The notes beneath the pieces are model-generated. The model saw only the letters and a list, made by a program, of their open reading frames with translations. It did no database searches and was not told the origin of the DNA. Positions 25,149 through 34,245 of a stretch of DNA of 64,000 nucleotides are shown here, one piece after another. Source of the stretch: an uncultured Lachnospiraceae bacterium (GTDB lineage: Bacteria; Bacillota; Clostridia; Lachnospirales; Lachnospiraceae); the NCBI GenBank assembly GCA_910579685.1, contig CAJTVN010000013.1:1-64000 (forward strand), written 5' to 3'. Within the stretch, counting starts at the first letter, position 1, and each line of letters begins with the position of its first letter. Both the position numbers and the translations under genes were made by a program.

Positions 25149-26533
25149 TGGACGTATTGAAGAAAGTACCTGTCAGAGAGCAGGATGCCAGCCAGAGAGC
25201 GGCCAATTTTGAGGAGGTCTGCCTGGGATACAACAAAGAGGAGGCCATGGAGGAGGCGGCAAGATGCATCAACTGCAAAAATGCGCAGTGTGTCAAGGGC
25301 TGTCCTGTCGCCATTGACATTCCCGGATTTATCGAGAAGGTAAAGGAGGGAGACGTGGAGGCCGCTTACCAGGTGATCAGCAAATCTTCCGCCCTTCCGG
25401 CCGTGTGCGGGCGCGTGTGCCCTCAGGAGAGCCAGTGCGAGGGAAAATGTATTCGGGGAATCAAGGGCGAGCCCATATCCATCGGAAAACTGGAGCGTTT
25501 TGTGGCGGATTGGGCCATGGAAAACGGGATAAAGCCAGCAGGATGCGGGACGAAAAACGGAAAGAGGGTGGCCGTGATCGGCTCCGGCCCCGCAGGGCTT
25601 ACCTGTGCGGGGGATCTGGCAAGGCTGGGCTATGACGTGACCATTTTCGAAGCCCTACATGAGCCGGGCGGCGTGCTTGTGTATGGAATCCCGGAATTCA
25701 GGCTTCCCAAGACAAGGGTGGTGGCAAAAGAGATCGAAAACGTCAAATCCCTTGGAGTGAAAATCGAGACAAACGTGGTGGTCGGCAAATCCGTCACTAT
25801 TGACGAGCTGCTTGAGGAGGAAGGCTTTGACGCCGTGTTTATCGGTTCCGGGGCAGGACTTCCCAAATTTATGGGAATTCCCGGAGAGCAGGCGAACGGC
25901 GTGTTTTCAGCCAACGAATATCTGACCAGAAGCAACCTGATGAAGGCTTTTGACGAGAATTCCTCCACGCCCATTATGAGAGGCAAAAAGGTCGCCGTGG
26001 TAGGCGGCGGCAATGTGGCGATGGATGCCGCAAGGACGGCCCTGCGTCTTGGCGCTGAGGTACATATCGTATACCGCAGAAGCGAGGAAGAGCTTCCCGC
26101 CAGGGTGGAGGAGGTTCATCATGCGAAGGAGGAGGGAATTATTTTTGACCTGCTCACCAATCCGGTCGAGATCCTCGCTGACGAAAAGGGGTGGGTCACG
26201 GGAATGACCTGTATCCGGATGGAGCTCGGGGAGCCAGATGAGTCCGGAAGAAGACGTCCTGCGCCGGTGGAGGGCTCGGAGTTCACTATTGATGTGGATA
26301 CGGTTATCATGTCCCTGGGAACCTCGCCGAATCCTCTGATTTCATCCACCACAGAAGGCCTTGAGGTCAATAAGTGGAAATGCATCGTTGCGGACGAGGA
26401 ATTCGGGAAAACCAGCAAGGAGGGCGTTTACGCCGGAGGCGATGCCGTTACGGGAGCGGCCACGGTGATTCTCGCCATGGGCGCAGGCAAGGCTGCGGCA
26501 AAGGGAATTGACGAGTATCTGACGAACCGATAA
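25148..26533 (+). CDS. nfnB: NADH-dependent ferredoxin:NADP oxidoreductase, large subunit (NfnB, GltA-like)
   Basis: The 461 residues begin with two [4Fe-4S] clusters (CINCKNAQCVKGCP and CGRVCPQESQCEGKC). Two Rossmann folds follow, VIGSGPAGLTCAGDL for FAD and VVGGGNVAMDAARTAL for NADP, and the GGDAVTGAATVI segment near the end. The family is the small subunit of glutamate synthase, but stand-alone pairing with NfnA supports the transhydrogenase. It would balance NADPH made by Icd at 5306. A hairpin follows its stop. Confidence 0.87.
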   Translation: MDVLKKVPVREQDASQRAANFEEVCLGYNKEEAMEEAARCINCKNAQCVKGCPVAIDIPGFIEKVKEGDVEAAYQVISKSSALPAVCGRVCPQESQCEGKCIRGIKGEPISIGKLERFVADWAMENGIKPAGCGTKNGKRVAVIGSGPAGLTCAGDLARLGYDVTIFEALHEPGGVLVYGIPEFRLPKTRVVAKEIENVKSLGVKIETNVVVGKSVTIDELLEEEGFDAVFIGSGAGLPKFMGIPGEQANGVFSANEYLTRSNLMKAFDENSSTPIMRGKKVAVVGGGNVAMDAARTALRLGAEVHIVYRRSEEELPARVEEVHHAKEEGIIFDLLTNPVEILADEKGWVTGMTCIRMELGEPDESGRRRPAPVEGSEFTIDVDTVIMSLGTSPNPLISSTTEGLEVNKWKCIVADEEFGKTSKEGVYAGGDAVTGAATVILAMGAGKAAAKGIDEYLTNR

Positions 26534-26573
26534 GAGCGGGGCGCTTGCAAGCTGCGTGACCGGGTAAAAGAGA

Positions 26574-26616
26574 GGCTGTGAGAAATGGAGCTTTCTTTCT
26601 TCCATTTTTCACAGCC
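26574..26616 (+). terminator. Long hairpin after nfnB
   Basis: GGCTGTGAGAAATGGA (26574-26589) pairs with TCCATTTTTCACAGCC (26601-26616) with one G-T pair. The T-run after it is weak. The rest of the 221-base gap up to 26755 is AT-rich, with no clear promoter. Confidence 0.65.
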
Positions 26617-26754
26617 CGTTTCTGTCCGGTCCCTGGGAGAGACGGAAGCAGAGCGGAAAATAAGAAAAAATTAATAAATTCTGTGCCGGAAATTAATTTA
26701 TTTCCATTAAAGTAAAAGAAGAAATTAGGATCTGAAGGATGGGATGGAGAGATT

Positions 26755-27852
26755 ATGAAGAAAGAGGAAAAGGCAAAAATACTGATCACGGTGATTCCCT
26801 TTGTGCTGATTATCCTTATTCTTGCAATTACCTTGCTTGTGAGCGGGATCAAAAACGCCGCCTTGAAGAGGGACAATGAGGAGCTGCAGGAGAGCATTAA
26901 GGAATATGCGGACAGCAACCTTACGGAAAAGAGAGAGGAATCGCCGGAATCTGAGGACGCCATGAGTGCGGCAAATCTGCTGGTTCCACAGGAGCAAAAC
27001 GACGGGGAGCCAGAGGATGGCGCAGCGTCACAGCCCGGGGAGGCGGATAAGGGTCAGGCCACCGGTCAGAAAAACGTATCAGGACAGGCCGCAGATGCGG
27101 GCGGGGGAACGGTTTCCGGACAGGATGTACAGCACGGCCAGGGAGTGATGGAATACAACAGGGTGAATTATGACAAGGTTACCTTTGACAAGGATGAGCA
27201 GCTTAAGGAGATGATGACTTACTGGGCGGACAACAACCAGAAGGCTCTGGATGATCTTGCGGGTCTCGAGCGTTTTATGGCCATGAGCTGGCGGCTTCGA
27301 GGAACAAAGGATTTTTACTATTACGGGGACTTGGATGGAAACGGACGTCCCAACGGCACCGGAATTGCGGTTTATGCGGACAATCAGTACTATTACGGGC
27401 AGTGGATGAACGGGGCGAGAAACGGAAACGGTACCTGGATCCATTACCATTTTCATGTGACCCAGGACAATAAGGATATTTACACGTACCATCAGTACAC
27501 AGGTTCCTTCAAAAACGATCTTCCGGACGGAGAGGGGTCGGAGCACTACGATTATAATACGGAGCTTTTTGAGGAGAATGTGGGCTACAACACGAATCTG
27601 ATCGGAACCTATAAAGAGGGGCTGGTCGACGGGGAGTTTTATCTCACCAATCTCTACAGCGACGGGAACGTGAAGGAATGGTACGGGAATGCGTCCGGCG
27701 GATCCTGGATTTATCAGAATGAGAACAAGGACCTGAAGGGGAGAAGACCGGTTTTGGTGGAGGACCGCAATCCGGACAACTATATCTGGCTTAGCCCTTC
27801 GGAAAACAGGAATATCGGGGTGCGGTGCCTGATCTCCGCTTACAAAAATTAG
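26755..27852 (+). CDS. Membrane-anchored MORN-repeat protein
   Basis: The 365-residue protein has one N-terminal membrane helix (about residues 8-30), so most of it is outside the cell. A coiled segment, then a low-complexity Gln/Gly/Glu stretch (about 60-130) form a stalk. The C-terminal half has MORN-like repeats (YYGDLDGNGRPNGTG, YYGQWMNGARNGNGTW, YTGSFKNDLPDGEG and GTYKEGLVDGEF). MORN repeats often bind lipids or proteins. GGAGAG precedes the ATG. No partner is evident; neighbours are zinc-ribbon and housekeeping genes. Confidence 0.75.
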   Translation: MKKEEKAKILITVIPFVLIILILAITLLVSGIKNAALKRDNEELQESIKEYADSNLTEKREESPESEDAMSAANLLVPQEQNDGEPEDGAASQPGEADKGQATGQKNVSGQAADAGGGTVSGQDVQHGQGVMEYNRVNYDKVTFDKDEQLKEMMTYWADNNQKALDDLAGLERFMAMSWRLRGTKDFYYYGDLDGNGRPNGTGIAVYADNQYYYGQWMNGARNGNGTWIHYHFHVTQDNKDIYTYHQYTGSFKNDLPDGEGSEHYDYNTELFEENVGYNTNLIGTYKEGLVDGEFYLTNLYSDGNVKEWYGNASGGSWIYQNENKDLKGRRPVLVEDRNPDNYIWLSPSENRNIGVRCLISAYKN

Positions 27853-27916
27853 TGGAATAATCCTGCAATTCGTAGTATTCTATAGATAGTATTACTACTG
27901 AAGAGAGGTATGGGAT

Positions 27917-28651
27917 ATGGCATGGTGTCCGAAATGTAAATGCGAGTATGTTGATGGAATTACAGTCTGTGCGGATTGCGGCTGCGAGCTGGCCGATAGC
28001 CTTCCGGAACAGGAAACGCAAAAAGAGCCTTCTGGGGAAGGGGCAGTTTCCGGCGGTGGAATCCCTGCTTTCGCCGAGGGAGAAGCTTCCGATGAAGCCT
28101 GGGAAGAGGATTTCGGCAAAGCTGGCGAGCAAGGGCAAGGGGCCGCAAAGAAAATCGCATACACAGGCGTGTATGTGAATAACGAGGAGAGGGCAAAGGA
28201 GAACCGAAGCTCTGCCTATACGCTGTTGCTGGTTGGGAGCGCAGGACTTATCGCCGTGCTTCTGGTCTTTTTCGATGTGATCCGGCTTCCCCTAGCCATG
28301 ACCAATAAGTATATGATCAGCGGCGTGATGGGGGTTTTATTTCTTCTTTTTATCATCATGGGCGTTCTCTCCATGAGAAATTCCAGAATACTTGCAGGAA
28401 AGGCACGCAGTGAAAATAATCTGACGCAGGAGATTAGGAGATGGTGCGCCGAAAACATAAGGAGCGGCGAGATTGACCAGCTTTTGTCCTTTGAGGAAAA
28501 TGCGGCGAAAGAGCTGAAATATTTCGGGCGGTTTGAGAAGATCAAAACCATGATACAGAATCAGTTCGTGAATTTGGACGAGGCTTATTTAGACCGCCTC
28601 ATCGACGAGATCTATCCGGAGATCTTTGAGGAAGAGGGAGAGGAAACGTGA
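27917..28651 (+). CDS. Zinc-ribbon membrane protein of unknown function
   Basis: The 244-residue protein starts with a four-Cys zinc ribbon (CPKCKCEY..CADCGC, residues 4-24), then an acidic linker. Two membrane helices lie at about 100-122 and 132-153, and a charged helical C-terminus follows. AGAGAGG stands 8 bases before the ATG. The stop overlaps the rlmH start (GTGA), so the two are translationally coupled. Together with the protein at 22730 it is a second zinc-ribbon membrane protein in this stretch. Confidence 0.75.
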   Translation: MAWCPKCKCEYVDGITVCADCGCELADSLPEQETQKEPSGEGAVSGGGIPAFAEGEASDEAWEEDFGKAGEQGQGAAKKIAYTGVYVNNEERAKENRSSAYTLLLVGSAGLIAVLLVFFDVIRLPLAMTNKYMISGVMGVLFLLFIIMGVLSMRNSRILAGKARSENNLTQEIRRWCAENIRSGEIDQLLSFEENAAKELKYFGRFEKIKTMIQNQFVNLDEAYLDRLIDEIYPEIFEEEGEET

Positions 28652-29127
28652 AGATCACGGTGATCTGTGTGGGAAAGCTTAAGGAAAAATTTTTTCGGGA
28701 TGCCTGCGCCGAGTATGAAAAACGACTTGGGCGATACTGCAGGCTGGAAATCGTGGAGGTTTTGGACGAAAAAACCCCCGAGGGGGCAAGTGCTGCCTTG
28801 GAAGAGCAGATCAGGGAAAAGGAGGCTTCCAGGATCGTAAAACATATCAGAGAGGACGCCTTTGTCTGGACACTGGAAATTGGCGGAAAGAAGATGGATT
28901 CTCCCGCTTTTGCCAGGCGGGTCAATGCGCTGGCGCTTGGCGGGAAAAGCCATATTCAGTTTATAATCGGCGGTTCTCTCGGACTGTCAAAAACCGTGAC
29001 GGGGCTGGCCGATGATGCGGTGAGCTTTTCAGATATGACCTTTCCGCACCAGCTGATGCGGGTCATTCTTCTTGAGCAGATTTACAGGGGCTTCCGGATT
29101 AATGCGAATGAGCCCTATCACAAATAA
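28648..29127 (+). CDS. rlmH: 23S rRNA pseudouridine-1915 N3-methyltransferase RlmH
   Basis: The 159-residue SPOUT methyltransferase is full length: MKITVICVGKLKEKF at the start, the SAM-binding knot FIIGGSLGLS, and the conserved end LEQIYRGFRINANEPYHK. It methylates 23S rRNA of assembled 70S ribosomes. It starts with GTG overlapping the previous stop by four bases. Confidence 0.96.
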   Translation: MKITVICVGKLKEKFFRDACAEYEKRLGRYCRLEIVEVLDEKTPEGASAALEEQIREKEASRIVKHIREDAFVWTLEIGGKKMDSPAFARRVNALALGGKSHIQFIIGGSLGLSKTVTGLADDAVSFSDMTFPHQLMRVILLEQIYRGFRINANEPYHK

Positions 29128-29158
29128 CCCGATTTGAAGGATGAAGGGAGGAATTGTC

Positions 29159-30469
29159 ATGAGGATGTATGACCTGATCATGAAAAAAAGAAATGGCGGT
29201 GCGCTGTCTGAGGAAGAAATCCGATTCATCATCGACGGCTATGTAAGAGGAGAGATTCCCGATTACCAGGTATCCGCCCTGATGATGGCGATCTATTTCC
29301 GGGGCATGAATGAGAAGGAAACCCTCTGGCTTACCATGTCCATGGCCGAGAGCGGCGAGATGCTTGATCTGTCGGGAATTCAGGGAATCAAGGTGGATAA
29401 GCACAGCACGGGCGGTGTGGGCGACAAGACCACCCTTGCCCTTGCGCCCATGGTGGCGGCCTGCGGAGCCCGGATTGCGAAGATGAGCGGAAGGGGTCTG
29501 GGCCATACGGGAGGGACCATCGACAAGTTGGAGAGCTTTGCGGGATTTTCCACGGACATTCCCACGGAGAAATTCATACGGAATGTGAATGATATCGGGG
29601 TAGCGATTATGGGCCAGACCAGGGATCTTGCGCCTGCGGATAAGCTTCTGTATGCGCTGCGGGATGTGACGGCCACCGTGGACAATATGTCCCTGATCGC
29701 CTCGTCTATCATGAGCAAAAAGCTTGCGTCAGGGGCGGATGCCATTGTGCTTGACGTAAAGACGGGAAGCGGCGCCTTTATGAAAGAGAGGGCGGACGCT
29801 TTTGCGCTGGCAGAGGAAATGATGGCAATCGGAACGAATGCGGGACGAAGGATGATGGCGGTGGTCTCGGATATGGATCAGCCTCTTGGCCGGGCGGTGG
29901 GAAACGCCTTGGAGGTAAAGGAAGCCATTGCAACGCTTAGGGGGAAGGGGCCTAATGACTTTACGCAGCTGTGCATGAGCCTTGGCGGCTGTATGCTCCT
30001 TGCAGCTGGGATTGCCCAAGAGGAAGGGAAGGCCAGGGACATGCTGGAAAAAGTGATTGAGGATGGAAGCGCGCTTGCCAAGCTTTCGGAGTTTGTAAAC
30101 GCCCAGGGCGGAAACGGGGAAATGGTTTATCATCCGGAGCTTTTGCCGAAGGCATCTCTTATTGTACCCGTGGAATCGCCAAAGGACGGCTTTGTCCACC
30201 GCATTACCTGTGATGAGGTGGGAATCTGCTCCCTGATTCTCGGGGGCGGAAGGCAGACGAAGGAAAGCAGTATCGATTTGTCCGTGGGAATCGTTCTTGA
30301 GAAGAAGGTGGGAGATTTTGTCAAAAAGGGCGAGCCCTTGGCCTATATTCATGCGAACGGGAAGGAGCAGTGCAGGGCCGGCTTAGAAAGGCTCCTGTCA
30401 GCCTATGAGATTTCAGAGAGCAAACGCAAGGAAGGACCGGTGATTCTCGGTGTGCTAAAACAGGTATAG
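29159..30469 (+). CDS. pdp: Pyrimidine-nucleoside phosphorylase
   Basis: The 436-residue enzyme cleaves uridine and thymidine with phosphate. It shows MRMYDLIMKKRNGG, the phosphate loop KHSTGGVGDKTTL and the family signature SGRGLGHTGGTIDKLES. GGGAGG lies 7 bases before the ATG at 29159, which is preferred over the ATG at 29141. It forms a nucleoside-salvage gene between rlmH and sporulation genes, with no deaminase or kinase next to it. Confidence 0.94.
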   Translation: MRMYDLIMKKRNGGALSEEEIRFIIDGYVRGEIPDYQVSALMMAIYFRGMNEKETLWLTMSMAESGEMLDLSGIQGIKVDKHSTGGVGDKTTLALAPMVAACGARIAKMSGRGLGHTGGTIDKLESFAGFSTDIPTEKFIRNVNDIGVAIMGQTRDLAPADKLLYALRDVTATVDNMSLIASSIMSKKLASGADAIVLDVKTGSGAFMKERADAFALAEEMMAIGTNAGRRMMAVVSDMDQPLGRAVGNALEVKEAIATLRGKGPNDFTQLCMSLGGCMLLAAGIAQEEGKARDMLEKVIEDGSALAKLSEFVNAQGGNGEMVYHPELLPKASLIVPVESPKDGFVHRITCDEVGICSLILGGGRQTKESSIDLSVGIVLEKKVGDFVKKGEPLAYIHANGKEQCRAGLERLLSAYEISESKRKEGPVILGVLKQV

Positions 30470-30492
30470 GAAAAGCCCTCGCATCATATAGT
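30464..30492 (+). promoter_or_regulatory. Possible sigma-E-like promoter before yqfC
   Basis: GTATAGG (30464-30470) and CATATAGT (30485-30492) are 14 bases apart. The second fits the sigma-E -10 pattern CATAnAnT, the first only partly fits the -35. Transcription would start at about 30499, which conflicts with an ATG start at 30498 but fits a GTG start at 30558. Confidence 0.35.
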
Positions 30493-30497
30493 ATGGT

Positions 30498-30797
30498 ATG
30501 ATGAGAAAACTAAAAAACAATCCAAGGACGCAACTGAACAGAGGAAAGGAACTGGTGGTGGAATCACTGAAGCTCCCAAAGGACTCCTTGCTGGGAGCCT
30601 CGATTATCACCGTGACCGGAAATACGGATATCTTTGTGGAAAACTATAAGGGGATACTGGAATATTCAAACGAGCTGATCCTTCTTCAGGGAAGAAACTG
30701 CAAGATCGAGCTGAAGGGAAAAAGACTGAACATAGCCTATTATACCAATGAAGACATGAAAATCTGCGGGTGTATCGACAGCGTACGCTTTCTGTGA
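30498..30797 (+). CDS. yqfC: Sporulation protein YqfC (YabP/YqfC family)
   Basis: The protein is up to 99 residues, with LKLPKDSLLGASIITVTGN and DIFVENYKGILEYSNELI characteristic of YabP/YqfC. It precedes yqfD as in other spore-formers, where the pair is made in the mother cell under sigma-E. The ATG at 30498 gives the usual basic N-terminus but has no ribosome site. A GTG at 30558 has AAAGGA (30545-30550) close upstream and would give a 79-residue form. The start is therefore uncertain. Confidence 0.88.
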   Translation: MMRKLKNNPRTQLNRGKELVVESLKLPKDSLLGASIITVTGNTDIFVENYKGILEYSNELILLQGRNCKIELKGKRLNIAYYTNEDMKICGCIDSVRFL

Positions 30798-30831
30798 GAA
30801 CAACCCGTGAGAAAATATTGGGAGGTGGCGG

Positions 30832-32067
30832 ATGTTACAGGCAATCCGGTATTGGAGGGGATATCTTTCCATCAAGGTGTGGGGATTTTCCGCAGAACGC
30901 TTTATCAATCTGTGCGGAAACCGCAATATTGTTTTGTGGGATATAAAGAATCATGGCGATTACTATACCATGTGCATCAGCCTGAAAAGCTTTTATCAGT
31001 TGAAATCCATTACCAGAAAGACGGGGACAAGGGTGGTCATAACCGGGCGTTATGGACTGCCTTTTCTTTCCTTAAGAATAAAAAAAAGAAAGATCTTTGC
31101 CGCAGGCCTTGTCGGGAGCCTTGTGTTCTGGATCTGGATGGCGGGATTTATCTGGAATATTGAAATTCAGGGAAATCACTATGTGACAGACGACGTGTTT
31201 CTTGACTTCCTTTCCGAGAGCGGCATAGAGGCCGGGATGAAAAAAAAAGAGGTAAATATCGAGGAACTGGAAAAGGCCATCCGCAATGAGTACAATCTTG
31301 TTACATGGACATCCGCACAGATTAACGGCACAAGGCTGATCATACAGGTCAAGGAAAACGATTTGATTCAGGAGACGCCAAAGGATACGTTATTGAAAAC
31401 GGAGCAGGAAGGCAGCAATCTGGTTGCCGGGAAAGACGGAACGGTTATCGGAATCATCACAAGGAGCGGCATACCGAAAGTCAGCGAGGGTGCGGAGGTA
31501 AAAAAGGGGGATGTGCTTGTGGAAGGCTGCATTCCCATTTACAATGAGGACACCACGGTAAGGCATTACGAGTACTGCACGGCGGATGCCGACGTTCTGC
31601 TGCGGTGCCGGTACCAGATGACGGATCAGCTGAATGAGACGTATGAGAAGAAGGTGTATACGGGCAGAGAGGTGCGCAGAAGATATCTGCTTATCGGAAG
31701 TCGAAAGATTCAGTTCCCGATTTTTGGGAACGGCTATGAAGCGTTCGATGTGCTGGACGAGAAAGAGCGCCTTACGCTTTTTGGCGGATATGAGCTGCCT
31801 GTATATTTCGGGAAAATCAGTAAGAGAGAGTATGTGAAGGAAAAGCGGATCTACTCAAAGGATGAAATAAAGGAGAAATTTGAGGGAAAAGTACAAAAAT
31901 TTATACAATCTTTAGAAGAAAAGGGGGTACAAATTACAGGAAAAGATGTTACAATAAAGAGAAATAAGGGCGTCTGGAGCCTTCAGGTGGATTTCACCGC
32001 AGAGGAAAATACCGGCACCCCGCAAAAAATAGAACAAAAACCTTTGGAGGACGGACAGGAAGAGTAA
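30832..32067 (+). CDS. yqfD: Sporulation protein YqfD
   Basis: The 411-residue protein has one membrane helix (about residues 88-108), then an outside domain with a short beta segment and a POTRA-like fold (FIWNIEIQGNHYVTDDVFLDFLSESGI). These features are typical of YqfD/SpoIV-like proteins. GGGAGG lies a few bases before the ATG at 30832. Its stop overlaps the phoH start by one base (TAATG). Confidence 0.93.
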   Translation: MLQAIRYWRGYLSIKVWGFSAERFINLCGNRNIVLWDIKNHGDYYTMCISLKSFYQLKSITRKTGTRVVITGRYGLPFLSLRIKKRKIFAAGLVGSLVFWIWMAGFIWNIEIQGNHYVTDDVFLDFLSESGIEAGMKKKEVNIEELEKAIRNEYNLVTWTSAQINGTRLIIQVKENDLIQETPKDTLLKTEQEGSNLVAGKDGTVIGIITRSGIPKVSEGAEVKKGDVLVEGCIPIYNEDTTVRHYEYCTADADVLLRCRYQMTDQLNETYEKKVYTGREVRRRYLLIGSRKIQFPIFGNGYEAFDVLDEKERLTLFGGYELPVYFGKISKREYVKEKRIYSKDEIKEKFEGKVQKFIQSLEEKGVQITGKDVTIKRNKGVWSLQVDFTAEENTGTPQKIEQKPLEDGQEE

Positions 32068-33080
32068 TGGGAGAAATTTCAAAGGAGGCTGCTGTGCCGG
32101 CATCGCACATGCAGAATATATTCGGACAGTTTGACGGGCACATCAAAAAACTGGAAAGGCAGTTTAAGGTTTCCATCGTGGACAGGAACGGAAGTGTGAT
32201 GATTTCCGGGCAGGAAAAAGCCGTGGACCGGGCGCTGAGTGTTTTGACGGAGCTTACGGAATTGTCTCTGAGAGGAAATGTGATAGGGGAACAGACTGTG
32301 GATTATGCGATAACGATGAGCATGGAAGAAAACGAGGACGTGCTGCTTTCGATTGATAAGGACTGTATCTGCCATACCATGGCGGGAAAGCCGATTAAGC
32401 CAAAGACCTTAGGACAGAAAAATTATGTGGACGCCATCCGCAAAAATATGATTGTGTTCGGGCTCGGCCCTGCGGGAACGGGCAAGACTTATCTGGCAAT
32501 GGCAATGGCCATCACGGCCTTTAAGAATCAGGAGGTTGAGAGGATTATTCTGACCAGGCCCGCCATTGAGGCGGGGGAGAAGCTGGGCTTTCTGCCCGGA
32601 GATCTCCAGAGCAAGGTGGATCCTTATCTGCGTCCTCTCTATGATGCCCTGCATCAGATCATGGGAGCGGAAACCTTTCTGAAAAATATGGAAAAAGGAC
32701 TGATCGAGGTGGCGCCACTGGCCTATATGAGAGGCCGGACTCTGGACAATGCCTACATTATTCTGGATGAGGCGCAGAATACCACCTCGGCCCAAATGAA
32801 GATGTTTCTCACGAGAATCGGCTTTGGCTCCAAGGTGATCGTCACCGGGGACGGCTCTCAAAAAGATCTGATGCCGGGGGTGCAGTCCGGGCTGGATGTT
32901 GCGCAGAGAGTCCTCCGCAATATAGAGGGGATTGAATTCTGCAATATGACGAGCAGGGATGTGGTAAGGCATCCTCTGGTCCAGAAAATTGTGAAAGCCT
33001 ATGAGGATTTCGAGGCAAAGGAAAACTACAGAGAAAAGCGCAGGAGCACAAGAGCGTCATATGGAAAAAAACATTCGTAG
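32067..33080 (+). CDS. phoH: PhoH-family ATPase
   Basis: The 337-residue protein has a KH-like N-terminus and a P-loop ATPase domain (GPAGTGKTYLAMAMAI near residue 135, then YIILDEAQNTT and VTGDGSQKD). It is linked to RNA metabolism and ribosome maturation together with YbeY. An alternative GTG start at 32094 has a strong AAAGGAGG site 5 bases upstream and would drop nine residues. It lies in the conserved string yqfD-phoH-(PgpH)-ybeY. Confidence 0.93.
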   Translation: MGEISKEAAVPASHMQNIFGQFDGHIKKLERQFKVSIVDRNGSVMISGQEKAVDRALSVLTELTELSLRGNVIGEQTVDYAITMSMEENEDVLLSIDKDCICHTMAGKPIKPKTLGQKNYVDAIRKNMIVFGLGPAGTGKTYLAMAMAITAFKNQEVERIILTRPAIEAGEKLGFLPGDLQSKVDPYLRPLYDALHQIMGAETFLKNMEKGLIEVAPLAYMRGRTLDNAYIILDEAQNTTSAQMKMFLTRIGFGSKVIVTGDGSQKDLMPGVQSGLDVAQRVLRNIEGIEFCNMTSRDVVRHPLVQKIVKAYEDFEAKENYREKRRSTRASYGKKHS

Positions 33081-34245
33081 CAGGACAGGGGAAGTCCTGA
33101 TAGTTGTGATAAGCGCAGGAGCCGCCTTGCTGTCGGCTGTTCTCTGCCATCTCTCCGGCCCGGAGACGGCCCGGACGGTTCTTTTGACCATGATGGCCTG
33201 CGGCTGTACCATATTTGCCATGGAGCTCTCACGGCTCCGGGGCGGATTTTTATTTGATAACGGGGAAAAAACAGGGCGTTTTACCGGCATCTATTTCCTG
33301 TTTCTGGCAGGGAGCCTTCTCTTTCCCTTTCTGCCGGAGGGTTTCTGGCCTTTTCCGGTGGTTTTTATTGGGCTCATGCTTTTTGGCAATCGGATTGTGG
33401 GGATTTGTGCCGGCAGTACGCTGCTTCTTATCGCGGTTCTGACGGAACCCAATTTGGGAGGGGATCTGTTCCTCATCTATTTTCTCGGGGGGCTTTCGAG
33501 TATCCTAGTCTTTTCCCGTGCGGGACAGGGGGTGGCTCTTCCGGTCTGGATTTCGCTGGCCTTACATTTTCTGACTGCCTGTATGGATATCGTGTTGATA
33601 AGAGGCGGTGTGCTGGACGGCCGTGCGCTTCTCGGCCTGGCGGGAGGGAGCGTCCTGTATCTCGCCCTGCTGGCTGTGGTGTGGAAGGCTTTCTGCCGTC
33701 TTATCCTGTATGAGGGGAAGGATGCCTGTGCGGGATTAAACGATCCGGAGGGGCCTTTGCTGGAGAGGCTGAAGGAGTGCTCGAGGGAGGAATACTTTCA
33801 TTCCATACATACGGCATATCTGTGTGACAAAATGGCAGAAAGGCTCTCGCTGAATCAGGATGAGGTGAAGGCAGCCGGCTATTATCACAGAATCGGGATG
33901 CTGGAGGGCATGACAAGCTGGGAGAATACGCAGCGGGTTGTGCAGGAATACGATTTCCCGGATAAGGTGAAGGATATCCTGAGGGAATACCTTCAGGATG
34001 ACAGAGGGATCGTCTCAAAGGAAGGGGCGGTTCTGCTTTTTGCCGATACCGTGGTTTCCTCCATTGATTTCCTCTTTTCCGAGGAAGCCGGGGCGAAACT
34101 GGATTACGGGAAGCTGGTGGAGATGATTTCCAAAAAGGTGATTGACAGCGGCGAGCTGAAAAACTGCAGACTTTCCCTGTGTGAGCTGGAAGAGATAAAA
34201 AAGGTACTGGTGGAGGAAGAAATGTACTATGAGTTCTTACGTTGA
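33061..34245 (+). CDS. Degenerate HD-domain membrane protein in the PgpH position
   Basis: The protein is 394 residues and is encoded between phoH and ybeY, where Firmicutes usually have PgpH, the c-di-AMP phosphodiesterase of about 700-850 residues. Here the large extracellular domain is missing. Residues about 10-225 are membrane helices, and the rest resembles the HD domain. However, the usual HDIG is YYHRIGM, so the metal-binding Asp is Arg, and the later paired His of the family (as in EQHHG) are absent (ILREYLQDD). A first His (FHSIHTAY) and a late ADTVVSS motif remain. It is probably catalytically dead and may act as a sensor. The ATG at 33061 overlaps phoH by 20 bases. Confidence 0.75.
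   Translation: MEKNIRSRTGEVLIVVISAGAALLSAVLCHLSGPETARTVLLTMMACGCTIFAMELSRLRGGFLFDNGEKTGRFTGIYFLFLAGSLLFPFLPEGFWPFPVVFIGLMLFGNRIVGICAGSTLLLIAVLTEPNLGGDLFLIYFLGGLSSILVFSRAGQGVALPVWISLALHFLTACMDIVLIRGGVLDGRALLGLAGGSVLYLALLAVVWKAFCRLILYEGKDACAGLNDPEGPLLERLKECSREEYFHSIHTAYLCDKMAERLSLNQDEVKAAGYYHRIGMLEGMTSWENTQRVVQEYDFPDKVKDILREYLQDDRGIVSKEGAVLLFADTVVSSIDFLFSEEAGAKLDYGKLVEMISKKVIDSGELKNCRLSLCELEEIKKVLVEEEMYYEFLR

Noticed and set aside
24261..26533. Glutamate synthase small subunit plus sulfide dehydrogenase
   Set aside because: No glutamate synthase large subunit is near and the two genes overlap by a base, which fits NfnAB better.
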